DNA from: SIG77 sp045589595
GTDB lineage: Bacteria; Verrucomicrobiota; Lentisphaeria; Victivallales; UBA1829
DNA: 64,000 bases
Direction: 5' to 3'
Assembly: GCA_045589595.1 (NCBI GenBank)
Contig: JAZNPK010000010.1
Coordinates: forward strand, 68,761-132,760
Made by a program: the position numbers and the translations under genes. The notes below the pieces were generated by a model. The model saw nothing but the letters and a program-made list of their open reading frames with translations. It ran no database searches and was not told where the DNA came from. Each line of letters starts with the position of its first letter. The first letter of the stretch is position 1. This document shows positions 34,739-43,279 of the stretch, piece by piece.

Positions 34739-36601
34739 ATGCATCAGTTTAGAACGCATACCTGCGGCGAACTCCGCAAGGAAAATGTGGGTGAAAAAGT
34801 CCGGATCTCCGGCTGGGTAAACAGTGTCCGCGACCACGGCGGCGTTATTTTTATCGACCTGCGCGACCACTACGGTAAAACTCAGGTCGTCATCGATCCC
34901 AAGATGGATTTTTATCAGGAACTGGAACGGTGGCGTGTTGAAACCTGCCTGAGCTTCACCGGTTCCGTTGTTGCCCGCGCACCCGAAACCGTGAACCCGA
35001 AACTGGAAACCGGCGAGATCGAACTCTTTGCCGAAACCATGGATGTTCTCGGCGAAACGGAGCAGATCCCCTTCCAGATCGTGAAAGATGAAGATGCGCC
35101 CGAAGCGACCCGTCTGAAATACCGGTTTCTCGATTTGCGCCGCGATGATCTCCACAAAAAGATCGTCATGCGTTCCAATCTGATCCGCGAGATCCGCAAA
35201 AAAATGTGGGATATGGGCTTCAATGAATATCAGACCCCGATCCTGACCAGCAGTTCTCCCGAAGGCGCCCGCGACTATCTGGTGCCCAGCCGTGTTCATC
35301 CCGGCGAATTTTATGCGTTGCCCCAGGCTCCCCAGCAGTTCAAACAGCTGCTCATGGTTGCCGGTTTCGACCGCTATTTCCAGATCGCGCCCTGTTTCCG
35401 TGACGAAGACGCACGCGCCGACCGGTCTCCCGGCGAATTTTATCAGCTCGACTGCGAAATGAGTTTCGTTACGCAGGACGACGTCTTTGCCGTGATGGAA
35501 GAACTGCTCACCACGATCTTCCCGAAATTTACCGATAAGAAGATCAGTGCCGCTCCGTTCCCGCGTATCCCCTTCAAGGAAGCAATGAACAAATACGGCA
35601 GCGACAAGCCGGATCTCCGCAACCCGCTGTTCATGGTGGATCTCTCCGATATTTTTGCAAAATCCGGATTCAAAGCCTTTGCTGCAACAGTCGCCAACGG
35701 CGGCAGCGTGAAGGGGATCCGCGTTCCGGGCATCGTGGGCGTTCAGCCCCGTGCGTGGTACGATAAGATGGAAGCCTTTGCAAAAGAAAACGGTTCCAAA
35801 GGTCTCGGTTACATCACCTGGAGCAAGGAAGGCGAACTCAAAGGACCGATCGCCAAGTTTATGAATGAAGCGGAACTTGCTGAACTGAAAGCTGCAGCAG
35901 AAATCGAAAACGGCGATGCGCTCTTCTTCATTGCCGATAAAACTGCACTGGCAAACCAGATCGGCGGCAAAGTCCGCACGAAATTTGCGGAAACGCTCAA
36001 CCTCATTGCAACGGATGAATTCCGTTTCTGCTGGATCGTGGACTTCCCCATGTTCGAGCTGGATGAAGAAACCAACAAGATCATCTTCAGTCACAACCCG
36101 TTCTCCATGCCCCAGGGCGGTATGGATGCGCTCCTGACCAAAGATCCGCTGGATGTTCTGGCGTATCAGTATGACATTGTCTGCAACGGCATTGAACTTT
36201 CTTCCGGAGCGATCCGTAACCACATGCCGGAACTGATGTACAAGGCGTTTGAGATCGCCGGTTACGATCCGTCTGTTGTCGATGAAAAATTCGGCGGCAT
36301 GATCCAGGCGTTCAAACTCGGTGCGCCCCCGCACGGCGGTATTGCTCCCGGTATCGACCGTATGGCGATGCTGCTGGCAGATGCACCCAACATCCGCGAA
36401 GTCATTGCGTTCCCCTTCAACCAGCAGGCTCAGGACCTGATGATGAATGCGCCCGCGAACGTGGATATGAAACAGCTGCGTGAACTGCGTATCGTGCCGA
36501 TCCCCCATGAACTCAAGTATGAAGAAACATACAAGAAGATCATGGCGGAAGCTGAAAAGATCCGTGCGGCAGAAGCCGCCGCAGCCGCCGCACAGGCGTA
36601 A
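34739..36601 (+). CDS. aspS: Aspartyl-tRNA synthetase
   Basis: A class IIb synthetase charging tRNA-Asp. It has an N-terminal OB fold (MHQFRTHTCGELRKENVG), motif 2 around FRDEDARADRSPGEFYQLDC, a bacterial GAD insertion domain (about residues 280-420) and motif 3 APPHGGIAPGIDRMAMLL. Its 620 residues include an extended Ala-rich C-terminus (EAAAAAAQA) beyond the usual ~590. The RADRSPGEFYQLD variant is shared with alphaproteobacterial-type AspRS, many of which are non-discriminating and also make Asp-tRNA-Asn; that is an inference. The RBS AAGGA is 10 bases upstream. It is followed 23 bases later by a lytic transglycosylase. Confidence 0.96.
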   Translation: MHQFRTHTCGELRKENVGEKVRISGWVNSVRDHGGVIFIDLRDHYGKTQVVIDPKMDFYQELERWRVETCLSFTGSVVARAPETVNPKLETGEIELFAETMDVLGETEQIPFQIVKDEDAPEATRLKYRFLDLRRDDLHKKIVMRSNLIREIRKKMWDMGFNEYQTPILTSSSPEGARDYLVPSRVHPGEFYALPQAPQQFKQLLMVAGFDRYFQIAPCFRDEDARADRSPGEFYQLDCEMSFVTQDDVFAVMEELLTTIFPKFTDKKISAAPFPRIPFKEAMNKYGSDKPDLRNPLFMVDLSDIFAKSGFKAFAATVANGGSVKGIRVPGIVGVQPRAWYDKMEAFAKENGSKGLGYITWSKEGELKGPIAKFMNEAELAELKAAAEIENGDALFFIADKTALANQIGGKVRTKFAETLNLIATDEFRFCWIVDFPMFELDEETNKIIFSHNPFSMPQGGMDALLTKDPLDVLAYQYDIVCNGIELSSGAIRNHMPELMYKAFEIAGYDPSVVDEKFGGMIQAFKLGAPPHGGIAPGIDRMAMLLADAPNIREVIAFPFNQQAQDLMMNAPANVDMKQLRELRIVPIPHELKYEETYKKIMAEAEKIRAAEAAAAAAQA

Positions 36602-36624
36602 TATCGCACTGAAAGGGGTGGACA

Positions 36625-37263
36625 TTGCAACAGCGGTACAGACCCTACGGCAGAAAAAGGATGACCAGCGGAAAAGCTGCGTTGATCCTTTTTTCTGTTG
36701 CATTTCTGGCTGTTGTGGTGTCCATGGCTGTATGGATGCTGTGCCGCTACATTGCGGAGCGCAGCTCCATGGAGGAACGTTATACTGCTCTGATCCTTGC
36801 GGCATCGCGCAGAAATGAAGTCGATCCCGATCTGATCAAGGCTGTGATCTGGCGTGAGAGCGGTTTTGACCGTACGCAGATCGGCGGAAAAGGTGAAGTC
36901 GGGTTGATGCAGATCATGCCGGATCTGGCGGCGGCGGACTGGGCAAGGATCAAAAAGCGTCCGTTGCCGTCCAGAGCGTCATTGAGTGATCCTGAACTGA
37001 ATATCGAGATCGGATCATGGTATCTGGGCAGGGCGTTGCGTCACTGGTCAAAATATCAGGAGCGCATCACACTGGCTTTGTGTGAATACAACGCAGGACG
37101 CAGTCGTGCCAATGCCTGGAAGCCCCATCAGTTCAACGGATCTATGGAAGGCAGGATCCGTATTGAATCCACGCGGAAATATGTTACGGACATCCTGCGG
37201 AAATATGCGCAGTACCGACAGGAAACAGAAGAAGCCCGTGCTGCTGCGGCAGCCGCAAAATAA
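36625..37263 (+). CDS. Membrane-anchored lytic transglycosylase (SLT/MltE-like)
   Basis: This cleaves peptidoglycan glycan strands in the periplasm. An N-terminal membrane helix (about residues 16-40, ALILFSVAFLAVVVSMAVWM) is followed by an SLT domain with AVIWRESGFDRTQ (catalytic Glu), GEVGLMQIMP and CEYNAGRSRANAW, in the usual order. The TTG at 36625 is chosen because AGGGG lies 7 bases upstream. An in-frame ATG at 36661 has no spacing for an RBS and would shorten the cytoplasmic tail. It is in an operon with aspS and stops 2 bases from the convergent sugar-kinase gene. Confidence 0.88.
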   Translation: MQQRYRPYGRKRMTSGKAALILFSVAFLAVVVSMAVWMLCRYIAERSSMEERYTALILAASRRNEVDPDLIKAVIWRESGFDRTQIGGKGEVGLMQIMPDLAAADWARIKKRPLPSRASLSDPELNIEIGSWYLGRALRHWSKYQERITLALCEYNAGRSRANAWKPHQFNGSMEGRIRIESTRKYVTDILRKYAQYRQETEEARAAAAAAK

Positions 37264-37265
37264 AA

Positions 37266-38720
37266 TCAGTTTTTGAGTTGTCCGGCAATGATGTCCGCTT
37301 CTGCCATGTAAGCGGCAAAAAGCCGTGACGCCGTTTCTTTCAGGACTTCCGGTACATCCGGGAGTCTTTTTGTATGTACCATTTTTGTCTGTGCGTCATG
37401 GAATGAATCGGCAGAACCAGTGGCGACAGCGGCGATCACTGCAGCTCCGAGGAGGGATGCTTCGGGATTGACAGGCAGGGATTTTTGCTGACGGAACAAT
37501 GCCGCTGCAGTTTTCCGGACCGCGTTTTCCCGGTATGCCAACGATTGCAGAACGACATTCCGGTAACGGCAGTTCAGCAATTTTTCGAGCAGGACTGCGG
37601 ACTGACAGAGGGCGGAAAGTGTGCCGGTGACTGCGCCCAGTGCCAGTTGATCGCTGTTGTGATGAGCGGAAAGTCTGCACCATTTTGCGCAGGGCGTATA
37701 ATCCATATAAGGTGCGCCGCGTCCCAGAAGATAAGGCATGAACAACGGCAGATCCTCCTGCAGTTCCGCACGGTCAGCCATACTGAAAAATTGATCCAAG
37801 GTACAGTGGAACATATTTTTCGACAGCCATTCAAAGGTGAATCCGCCGCCCGGAACGGAGCCGAGGTAAAGGTCTTCTGTTGGATCGGCATGAGCAAATG
37901 CAAAAAGTTTTCCGGCAAGCAGGGGATAAGAGCCGCGCGGTCCTGCAGCGAGAAGTTGTCCGGCAGTTCCCAGCGTCAGGGACAACGTTCCGGGTCCGGT
38001 CCCGCTGCCGAGGGCGGCACTGGAAAGATCTCCGGCTCCGGCAACGACCGGCAGCCCCGTATCAAGTCCGGTTTCTGCGGCAGCTGCGGGTGTGACTTTT
38101 CCGCAAATGGAAGCCGATGGGCGGATCTCCGGAAAACAGGTTTGTTTCAACCCCAGTTCCGTGATCATATCCTGATCCCATTCGTGGGTATCAAGACGGC
38201 AGAGCAGGGTGCCGGTGGCGTCTGTCGGTTCTGTTGTGAGTTCGCCGGTGAGACGCAGGGCGATATAATCCTTGACCTGTAAAAAAGCGACAGTCTTCCG
38301 GTAGAGATCCGGCTGATCCTGTTTCAGTTTCAGGATCTTCGGCAGGGAAAAAACAGGTGTTGATACATTCCCGAACCGTTTCAGAAATTCTCCGGCATAT
38401 CGGCGGTTCAGCAGATCCGATTCCGATGCGGCTCTGTTGGAACACCATAACTCCGCATCCATCAAGGGGATACCATCTTTATCGATGGGGAGCAGGGCGT
38501 GCATGTTGCCGGTCAGGGAAATCGCATCGGGTTTGGGGGAGGCGGGCAGATCCCGGATCAGTTCCGCCGTGATGGCGTACCATTCTTCCGCATTCTGGAA
38601 ATCGGGAGACGATGCCCGGTCGAGACGCCGGGAACGCTCCGCGATCATACTGCCGCGGTCATCGATCAATGCCGTTTTTACCCGGCTGGTCCCGATGTCG
38701 ATACAGAGAAAAACTGCCAT
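37266..38720 (-). CDS. FGGY-family carbohydrate kinase
   Basis: A 484-residue ASKHA-fold sugar kinase, xylulokinase/gluconokinase-like. N-terminal AVFLCIDIGTSRVKTALID is the phosphate-1 motif, SLTGNMHALLPIDK is close to the xylulokinase sugar-binding loop, and VVAGAGDLSSAALGSGTGPG and LTLGTAGQLL form phosphate-2. The start at 38720 has AGGTG 5 bases upstream. A TTG at 38738, overlapping the SIS stop, would add six residues. It pairs with the upstream SIS isomerase. It may phosphorylate a keto- or amino-sugar acid feeding the nearby KDPG aldolase. Confidence 0.88.
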   Translation of the reverse strand: MAVFLCIDIGTSRVKTALIDDRGSMIAERSRRLDRASSPDFQNAEEWYAITAELIRDLPASPKPDAISLTGNMHALLPIDKDGIPLMDAELWCSNRAASESDLLNRRYAGEFLKRFGNVSTPVFSLPKILKLKQDQPDLYRKTVAFLQVKDYIALRLTGELTTEPTDATGTLLCRLDTHEWDQDMITELGLKQTCFPEIRPSASICGKVTPAAAAETGLDTGLPVVAGAGDLSSAALGSGTGPGTLSLTLGTAGQLLAAGPRGSYPLLAGKLFAFAHADPTEDLYLGSVPGGGFTFEWLSKNMFHCTLDQFFSMADRAELQEDLPLFMPYLLGRGAPYMDYTPCAKWCRLSAHHNSDQLALGAVTGTLSALCQSAVLLEKLLNCRYRNVVLQSLAYRENAVRKTAAALFRQQKSLPVNPEASLLGAAVIAAVATGSADSFHDAQTKMVHTKRLPDVPEVLKETASRLFAAYMAEADIIAGQLKN

Positions 38721-38734
38721 TTCCGCACCTGTGA

Positions 38735-39463
38735 TCAAGGCAGTAAAAATGCTTCGCGGACCGCTTCACGGGCGAGGAGTTCCTCATTCCGTTCTCTGCC
38801 GCCGGGCGCGTTTGAACTGAGGAAAACGGGGGCATCGGCACCTGCCGCCTGAAGTTTTTCAATGGCGAGCGCGGAAATCGTATGCATGATGAAAGATCCG
38901 GCAATGGTGGAGAGCGGTCCCATGGGGGTGACTCCGCCCGCTTTGACGGAGGCATCGCCCAGAGGCACATGGTTATCGATCATCAGCAATCCCTGCATAT
39001 TCCAGAGGGAGGGAGATGTATTTTTGTACGCGGAGGACGAGACTGCAATGAGTCTGACGCCTTTCTGCAATGCCGTTTCCGCCACAGCCAGAGGCGCTTC
39101 ATTTTTGCCGGATGTGGAAATCACAACAAGCACATCGTCCTGTTCGATCCGGGAACACCGGATCACATCGGCGCCCAGTTGCGCGTTGTGTTCGGCAGCG
39201 CTGGTCAGAAATCCGGGCGTCTGGGCAATGCTCATACCGGGACCCCAGAGCGGACGCCAGAAAACAGGTGCCCCGGCGCGATAAAAAACATCTTCCGCAA
39301 GAATGGCGGAGTGCGTGCATCCGAAGATATAAATATGTTTTCCGGCAGCATAAGCATCTGCGATCAACTGAGCGGCGCGGTCAAGATTTTGCTGTTCGGT
39401 TTCAGCGATCTTATGCAGAATAAGATCTGTTGCTGCAAGATATTCAGAGATAAAACGGGACAT
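38735..39463 (-). CDS. SIS-domain sugar isomerase (UPF0309-like)
   Basis: A 242-residue phosphosugar-binding protein with GKHIYIFGCTHSAILAEDVF as the first phosphate loop and VVISTSGKNEAPLAVAETAL as the second (S-T-S-G). MIDNHVPLGDASV is typical of the short SIS proteins annotated as sugar isomerase domain-containing. It probably isomerises or binds a sugar phosphate made by the adjacent kinase. The ATG at 39463 has AAAGG 6 bases upstream. It faces away from the KDPG aldolase gene. Confidence 0.8.
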   Translation of the reverse strand: MSRFISEYLAATDLILHKIAETEQQNLDRAAQLIADAYAAGKHIYIFGCTHSAILAEDVFYRAGAPVFWRPLWGPGMSIAQTPGFLTSAAEHNAQLGADVIRCSRIEQDDVLVVISTSGKNEAPLAVAETALQKGVRLIAVSSSAYKNTSPSLWNMQGLLMIDNHVPLGDASVKAGGVTPMGPLSTIAGSFIMHTISALAIEKLQAAGADAPVFLSSNAPGGRERNEELLAREAVREAFLLP

Positions 39464-39542
39464 AATCATCCTTTCAACTGTTATTTTTCTACTAATGTAA
39501 CTTTTATTTTCAGAAAATCAACCGGAAAGCATTGAAAGTGAC

Positions 39543-39571
39543 TTGCAAAAAAGAAAAAAAACAAGTAGATT
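39543..39571 (+). promoter_or_regulatory. Promoter of the KDPG aldolase operon
   Basis: TTGCAA (39543-39548), a 17-base spacer and TAGATT (39566-39571) lie 43 bases before the start. Confidence 0.6.
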
Positions 39572-39614
39572 ACAGAAAGTTCAGCAAAAAACCATAAGAT
39601 AGGATCAGAAAACA

Positions 39615-40274
39615 ATGAACGAAGATTTTTGCAAGAGAAGTATCGAAGCCGCCGAAAAACTTTCAGCGATCCGGATCGTTCCCGTACTTGTGTTGAATTC
39701 CGAAACGAAAGCACTGAAACTCAGTGAACTTCTGCTGAAACACGGTCTCGGTGCAGCCGAGATCACGTTCCGTACGGCAGAAGCGGCAGATATTATCGAA
39801 AGCCTTTCCAATCACTTCCCCGAACTGTATATCGGGGCAGGGACCATTCTGAATGTTGCCGACTTGAACCGTGCGTTTTCATCCGGTGCGCGCTTTGCTG
39901 TTGCTCCCGGTTTCAATCCCCGTGTTGTCAAGGCTGCCATTGAAAACGGTTATGCGTTCTCACCGGGCGTCTGTACGCCCTCCGAAATCGAACAGGCTTG
40001 TGAGCTTGGCTGCCGTTTTCTCAAGTTCTTCCCTGCAGAAGCTGCGGGCGGGATCAATATGCTCAAGGCAATGGCTGCGCCGTACAAACATCTGGGACTC
40101 CGCTTTATGCCCACCGGCGGCGTGACCAGCAAGAATGCGGCAGATTATCTTGCCATCAAGGAAGTTGCAGCTGTGGGCGGAACCTGGCTGGGCAAGGCTT
40201 CTGATCTGGATGCCGATAACTGGGATGTGATCGAAAATTACATCAAAGAAGCGGCAGCCATCGCCAAAGGATGA
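39615..40274 (+). CDS. eda: KDPG/4-hydroxy-2-oxoglutarate aldolase
   Basis: A class I aldolase cleaving 2-keto-3-deoxy-6-phosphogluconate to pyruvate and glyceraldehyde 3-phosphate. The 219-residue TIM barrel has Glu49 in GAAEITFRT (general acid/base), GAGTILN, VAPGFNP, the Schiff-base Lys136 in RFLKFFPAEAAGG, and a phosphate loop in MPTGGVTSKN. Length and residues are complete. It is the first gene of an operon with the HAD phosphatase and the repeat protein. It supports uronate or hexonate degradation by enzymes of the carbohydrate locus. Confidence 0.93.
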   Translation: MNEDFCKRSIEAAEKLSAIRIVPVLVLNSETKALKLSELLLKHGLGAAEITFRTAEAADIIESLSNHFPELYIGAGTILNVADLNRAFSSGARFAVAPGFNPRVVKAAIENGYAFSPGVCTPSEIEQACELGCRFLKFFPAEAAGGINMLKAMAAPYKHLGLRFMPTGGVTSKNAADYLAIKEVAAVGGTWLGKASDLDADNWDVIENYIKEAAAIAKG

Positions 40275-40280
40275 TTGCTC

Positions 40281-40853
40281 ATGAAACGGAAGGCGTGTTT
40301 CATTGACCGGGACGGCGTCCTGATCGAAGAAAAAAACTACCTTTCCGATCCGGCAAATGTGGTGTTGATACCCGGTGCAGTTGAGGCAGTGAAAAAACTG
40401 CACGCCGCCGGGTATCTTGTGATCATGATCTCCAATCAGGCGGGGATCGCAAAAGGATATTTCAAACCGGAAGATCTGCAGGCAGTCGAAACAAAACTCG
40501 ATGAATTGCTGTCACTGGAAGGGATCGCTCTGGATGGGAAATATCATTGTTATCACCACCCGCAGGGGGTCGTGCCGGAATATACAAAAGTTTGTGAATG
40601 TCGCAAACCGGCACCGGGTATGCTGTTGAGAGCAGTGGCGGATTTTGATCTTGATCCTGCAGAATGTTTTATGATCGGAGACCGGACAAGTGATCTTGAG
40701 GCGGGCTTCAATGCCGGGTGCGGTGCTGTTGCCCAGGTTTATACCGGACACGGCACAAAAGAACAGTTTGAAAACTGGAAAAAAGAACACAGGATCAAAA
40801 CCTGCGAAGCCGCATCTATCGGCGGTGCGGTGGATCAGCTCCTGAATTTCTGA
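40281..40853 (+). CDS. gmhB: D-glycero-manno-heptose 1,7-bisphosphate 7-phosphatase-like HAD
   Basis: A HAD-IIIA phosphatase of the GmhB/HisB-N group, 190 residues. The DxD motif is FIDRDGVLIEEKNYL, motif II is MISNQAG, and motif III-IV is GDRTSDLEAGFNAG. The zinc-binding loop C-Y-H-H...C-E-C-RKPAPG, diagnostic for GmhB, is present. It removes the C7 phosphate in ADP-heptose synthesis for the lipopolysaccharide core, which implies a Gram-negative envelope. The ATG at 40281 follows the AAAGGA RBS, and the gene begins 7 bases after eda. Confidence 0.88.
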   Translation: MKRKACFIDRDGVLIEEKNYLSDPANVVLIPGAVEAVKKLHAAGYLVIMISNQAGIAKGYFKPEDLQAVETKLDELLSLEGIALDGKYHCYHHPQGVVPEYTKVCECRKPAPGMLLRAVADFDLDPAECFMIGDRTSDLEAGFNAGCGAVAQVYTGHGTKEQFENWKKEHRIKTCEAASIGGAVDQLLNF

Positions 40854-40879
40854 TGCAACAAAAAACAATGGAGGTCGTG

Positions 40880-41302
40880 ATGAAAAAAACAATGATGATC
40901 GGAATTACTCTGGCGGCGATCTTTTCCGCCGGAACCCTTGCCGCACAACAGACAACCTACCGCAGCGGCTCCGGCTCCTTCACCGGAACTGCCACAAAAC
41001 AGGGCTCACAGACCACATACCGCGGTTCCTCCGGACAGTTCAAGGGAACTGCTACTGAACGGGGAAATACAACGACCTACCGCGACAGTTCCGGGCGTTT
41101 GAAAGTGACCGCCACCAAACAGGGAAATACAACGACCTACCGCGACAGTTCCGGGCGTCTGAAAGCGACTGCCACCAAGCAGGGAAATATGACGACTTAC
41201 CGCGATGCGTCCGGTAAATTGATCAAAACAGAGACCCGGTCCGGCAGACAGACCATTTACCGCGATGCATCCGGCAGAGTGATCGGCACCGCGACAGACT
41301 GA
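40880..41302 (+). CDS. Secreted repeat protein (YRDSSGRL repeats)
   Basis: A 140-residue exported protein. Its signal peptide is MKKTMMIGITLAAIFSAGTL with cleavage near AA-QQ. The mature part is six near-identical ~20-residue repeats, each close to TTYRDSSGRLKATATKQGN, the DNA units being 60 bp. The pattern (T-x-Y-R-x-x-S-G-x) suggests a repetitive beta structure, as in MORN-like or YD-like repeats, and would sit outside the cell. The start at 40880 has GGAGG 7 bases upstream. It follows gmhB by 26 bases. Function unknown; repeats could vary in number. Confidence 0.7.
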   Translation: MKKTMMIGITLAAIFSAGTLAAQQTTYRSGSGSFTGTATKQGSQTTYRGSSGQFKGTATERGNTTTYRDSSGRLKVTATKQGNTTTYRDSSGRLKATATKQGNMTTYRDASGKLIKTETRSGRQTIYRDASGRVIGTATD

Positions 41303-41347
41303 TCAGTAGAATTTTCTGATCACGGTAAAAAAGGGAGAAAAACGGGG

Positions 41348-42094
41348 TCAGACGTCATCACGGACGGTTGAGACGCAACCGTTCTTCACGTGCCACGCTA
41401 CGATATAATCTCTGGCTTCTTCCGCACTGTCCGCCAGATGGAAAAGATCCATATCTTCCGGCGAGATCAAATGCTGTTCCAGCAGCGAGTTTTTGAACCA
41501 GTCGATCAGGGGCGACCAGAATTCTCTGCCCACCATCACAAGTGGCACACGGTTGACTTTCCGTGTCTGGATCAGCGTCAGGGCTTCCGAGAGTTCGTCC
41601 AATGTTCCGAACCCGCCGGGATACGCCACCACCGCCACGGAATATTTCATAAAACAGACTTTGCGGATGAAGAAATAACGGAAATCCAAAGATTCCGTCT
41701 GATACTGATTTTCGTGCTGTTCCATCGGCAGTTTGATGTTCAGCCCGACAGATGTTCCTTTTTTCTGCCACGCCCCGCGGTTGGCGGCTTCCATAATGCC
41801 GGGGCCGCCTCCGCTCAGAACGCCGTATCCGGCTTCGGCGAGCATTTCGCCCAGCCGGACACAATCGCGGTACCACGGTGAATCCTCTTTCAGGCGCGCA
41901 GACCCGAAAATGGGAACCAGTTTGCGGTATTTGGACATGGTGTCAAAGGAGTCGATAAATTCCGCCATAATGCGGAAGATGCGCCACGGCTCAGCTTTTG
42001 TAAAATCGCACATATATGCGTCATTGGCGTGATCCTGCGGATTCAGATAAAATGCGCGGACATCGGGGATATTTTCAAAAGTGATCTTTGTCAT
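41348..42094 (-). CDS. LOG family protein (TIGR00730-like nucleotide monophosphate phosphoribohydrolase)
   Basis: A Rossmann-fold protein of the LOG/YgdH family (248 residues). The family signatures are both present: SGGGPGIMEAANRGAW and PGGFGTLDELSEALTL. Family members cleave the base from nucleoside monophosphates (the plant homologue releases cytokinins), and bacterial ones are involved in nucleotide clearance. AGGTG lies 5 bases before the start. It begins 21 bases after the GcvH-like gene, with no terminator, so the two form an operon. Confidence 0.9.
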   Translation of the reverse strand: MTKITFENIPDVRAFYLNPQDHANDAYMCDFTKAEPWRIFRIMAEFIDSFDTMSKYRKLVPIFGSARLKEDSPWYRDCVRLGEMLAEAGYGVLSGGGPGIMEAANRGAWQKKGTSVGLNIKLPMEQHENQYQTESLDFRYFFIRKVCFMKYSVAVVAYPGGFGTLDELSEALTLIQTRKVNRVPLVMVGREFWSPLIDWFKNSLLEQHLISPEDMDLFHLADSAEEARDYIVAWHVKNGCVSTVRDDV

Positions 42095-42115
42095 GGCTGC
42101 ACCTGTTTTTTCTGC

Positions 42116-42496
42116 TCAATCCAGTGTTTCGAGATACTTCAGGTAATCGTCCTCTTCCATAAGGTCGCCCAGTTCCGTATCGTCAATGTTATCCAGTCTG
42201 TAGAGCCAACCGTGTTTTTCCGGCGAGCGTGTAACGATCCCGGGGTCATCATCCAGATGCCGGTTGATGGCGCAGACGGTTCCGCTGACCGGGGAATAGA
42301 CTTCGGAAGCCGCATTCACTGTTTCGACCGTGGCAACCGTATCACCCACGATCACATCGGTTCCTTCTGACGGCAGTTCCACATAGGTGATGTCGCCCAG
42401 ACCGTCGATTGCGTATTTCGTAATGCCGATAATGGCGATCTCGCCATCTGTCTGCACCCACTCATGGGTCCTTGAATAATATTTTTCCATTTCCAT
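42116..42496 (-). CDS. GcvH-like protein lacking the lipoyl lysine
   Basis: Fold and length match the glycine cleavage H protein: HEWVQTDGEIAIIGITKYA, GLGDITYVELPSEG, VGDTVATVETVNAASEVYSP and the C-terminal WLYRLDNID...EEDDYLKYLE. In real GcvH the sequence is ESVKAAS, with lipoylated Lys. Here the position is Asn61 (codon AAT), so it cannot be lipoylated there. The ATG at 42496 has GGAG 9 bases upstream. No other glycine-cleavage gene (P, T, L) is in the window. It may be a decayed paralogue or a non-lipoylated carrier-like protein. Confidence 0.8.
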   Translation of the reverse strand: MEMEKYYSRTHEWVQTDGEIAIIGITKYAIDGLGDITYVELPSEGTDVIVGDTVATVETVNAASEVYSPVSGTVCAINRHLDDDPGIVTRSPEKHGWLYRLDNIDDTELGDLMEEDDYLKYLETLD

Positions 42497-42637
42497 TGAA
42501 TCTGACTCCGAAATTACTGTCATGTTCTCTGTTTTTGAGGAAACATGCACGGTATAATCACATTTTTCAAGTCATTTTTGAAAAAAAATGCAAAAAATAT
42601 GAAAAAAATGTAAGATTTTGGACTGTTTGTGCCTGAA

Positions 42638-43279
42638 TCACTTCTTTTTTGTGCCGATAATCTGCACAAGAAGGATTTCCTGATCGGCGGGAAGCTGGAG
42701 TTCTTTTTTCAGCGGAGGACCGTCAAAACTGCCGCAGATCACCGTGGCAAGACCGCGGGATGTACACGCGAGATAAAGGTTCTGCATCACCGCGCCCGCG
42801 TGGGTGTACATATATTTTTCCGCGCCGGGCATATTTTTCCATTTGCCTTTGTCGCCGCAGATCACGATGGAGATGGAACCCGCTTCCCCCATACCGGGGC
42901 GTTTTGTGGCGTATTTGCGCAGATCTTTTTCAGCGCAGACCACAAGCGATTTGCCATCGTCGCTGTACCGGTATGCTTTTTCAGGCGTGAGCACATAGAT
43001 CACAAGGTCCTGCCGGTTCAATGCTGTGGGGATCGTGCGTTTGCCGTCGGGGGAAGAAACGCCCCATGCCGCGTAGAGAAGATCGGAGATCGTCTGCATA
43101 TCCAGTTTGCCCGGCGTGAAATCCCGTTCAGTTCTCCGTTTGGCGATCGCTTCGTTCAGGGGCATACCGCCGGTGATCGCAGGTTCAGGCAGGGCGATCT
43201 TTTCCTGTGCGGAGATGTCACCGCAGAAAGCGGCGGATGCAAAAAGGGCGGCTGTAAAAATGGTTTGTTTCAAATTCAT
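42638..43279 (-). CDS. Secreted SagB-type nitroreductase family protein
   Basis: A 213-residue FMN-dependent nitroreductase-fold protein. An N-terminal signal peptide (FTAALFASAAFCGDISAQ) precedes PLNEAIAKRRTERDFTPGK, the Arg-rich FMN-binding start of the family. LLYAAWGVSSPDGKRTIPTA and VMQNLYLACTSRGLATVICG follow, as in SagB-like oxidases. Export with a signal peptide is unusual for an FMN enzyme and suggests a periplasmic role, with FMN bound before or after export. The start overlaps the tilS stop by 4 bases, so it is cotranscribed with tilS and trx. Confidence 0.8.
   Translation of the reverse strand: MNLKQTIFTAALFASAAFCGDISAQEKIALPEPAITGGMPLNEAIAKRRTERDFTPGKLDMQTISDLLYAAWGVSSPDGKRTIPTALNRQDLVIYVLTPEKAYRYSDDGKSLVVCAEKDLRKYATKRPGMGEAGSISIVICGDKGKWKNMPGAEKYMYTHAGAVMQNLYLACTSRGLATVICGSFDGPPLKKELQLPADQEILLVQIIGTKKK

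Noticed and set aside
34664..36805. Very long minus-strand open frame opposite aspS
   Set aside because: It is a codon-bias shadow of aspS; its translation has no domain and no RBS.
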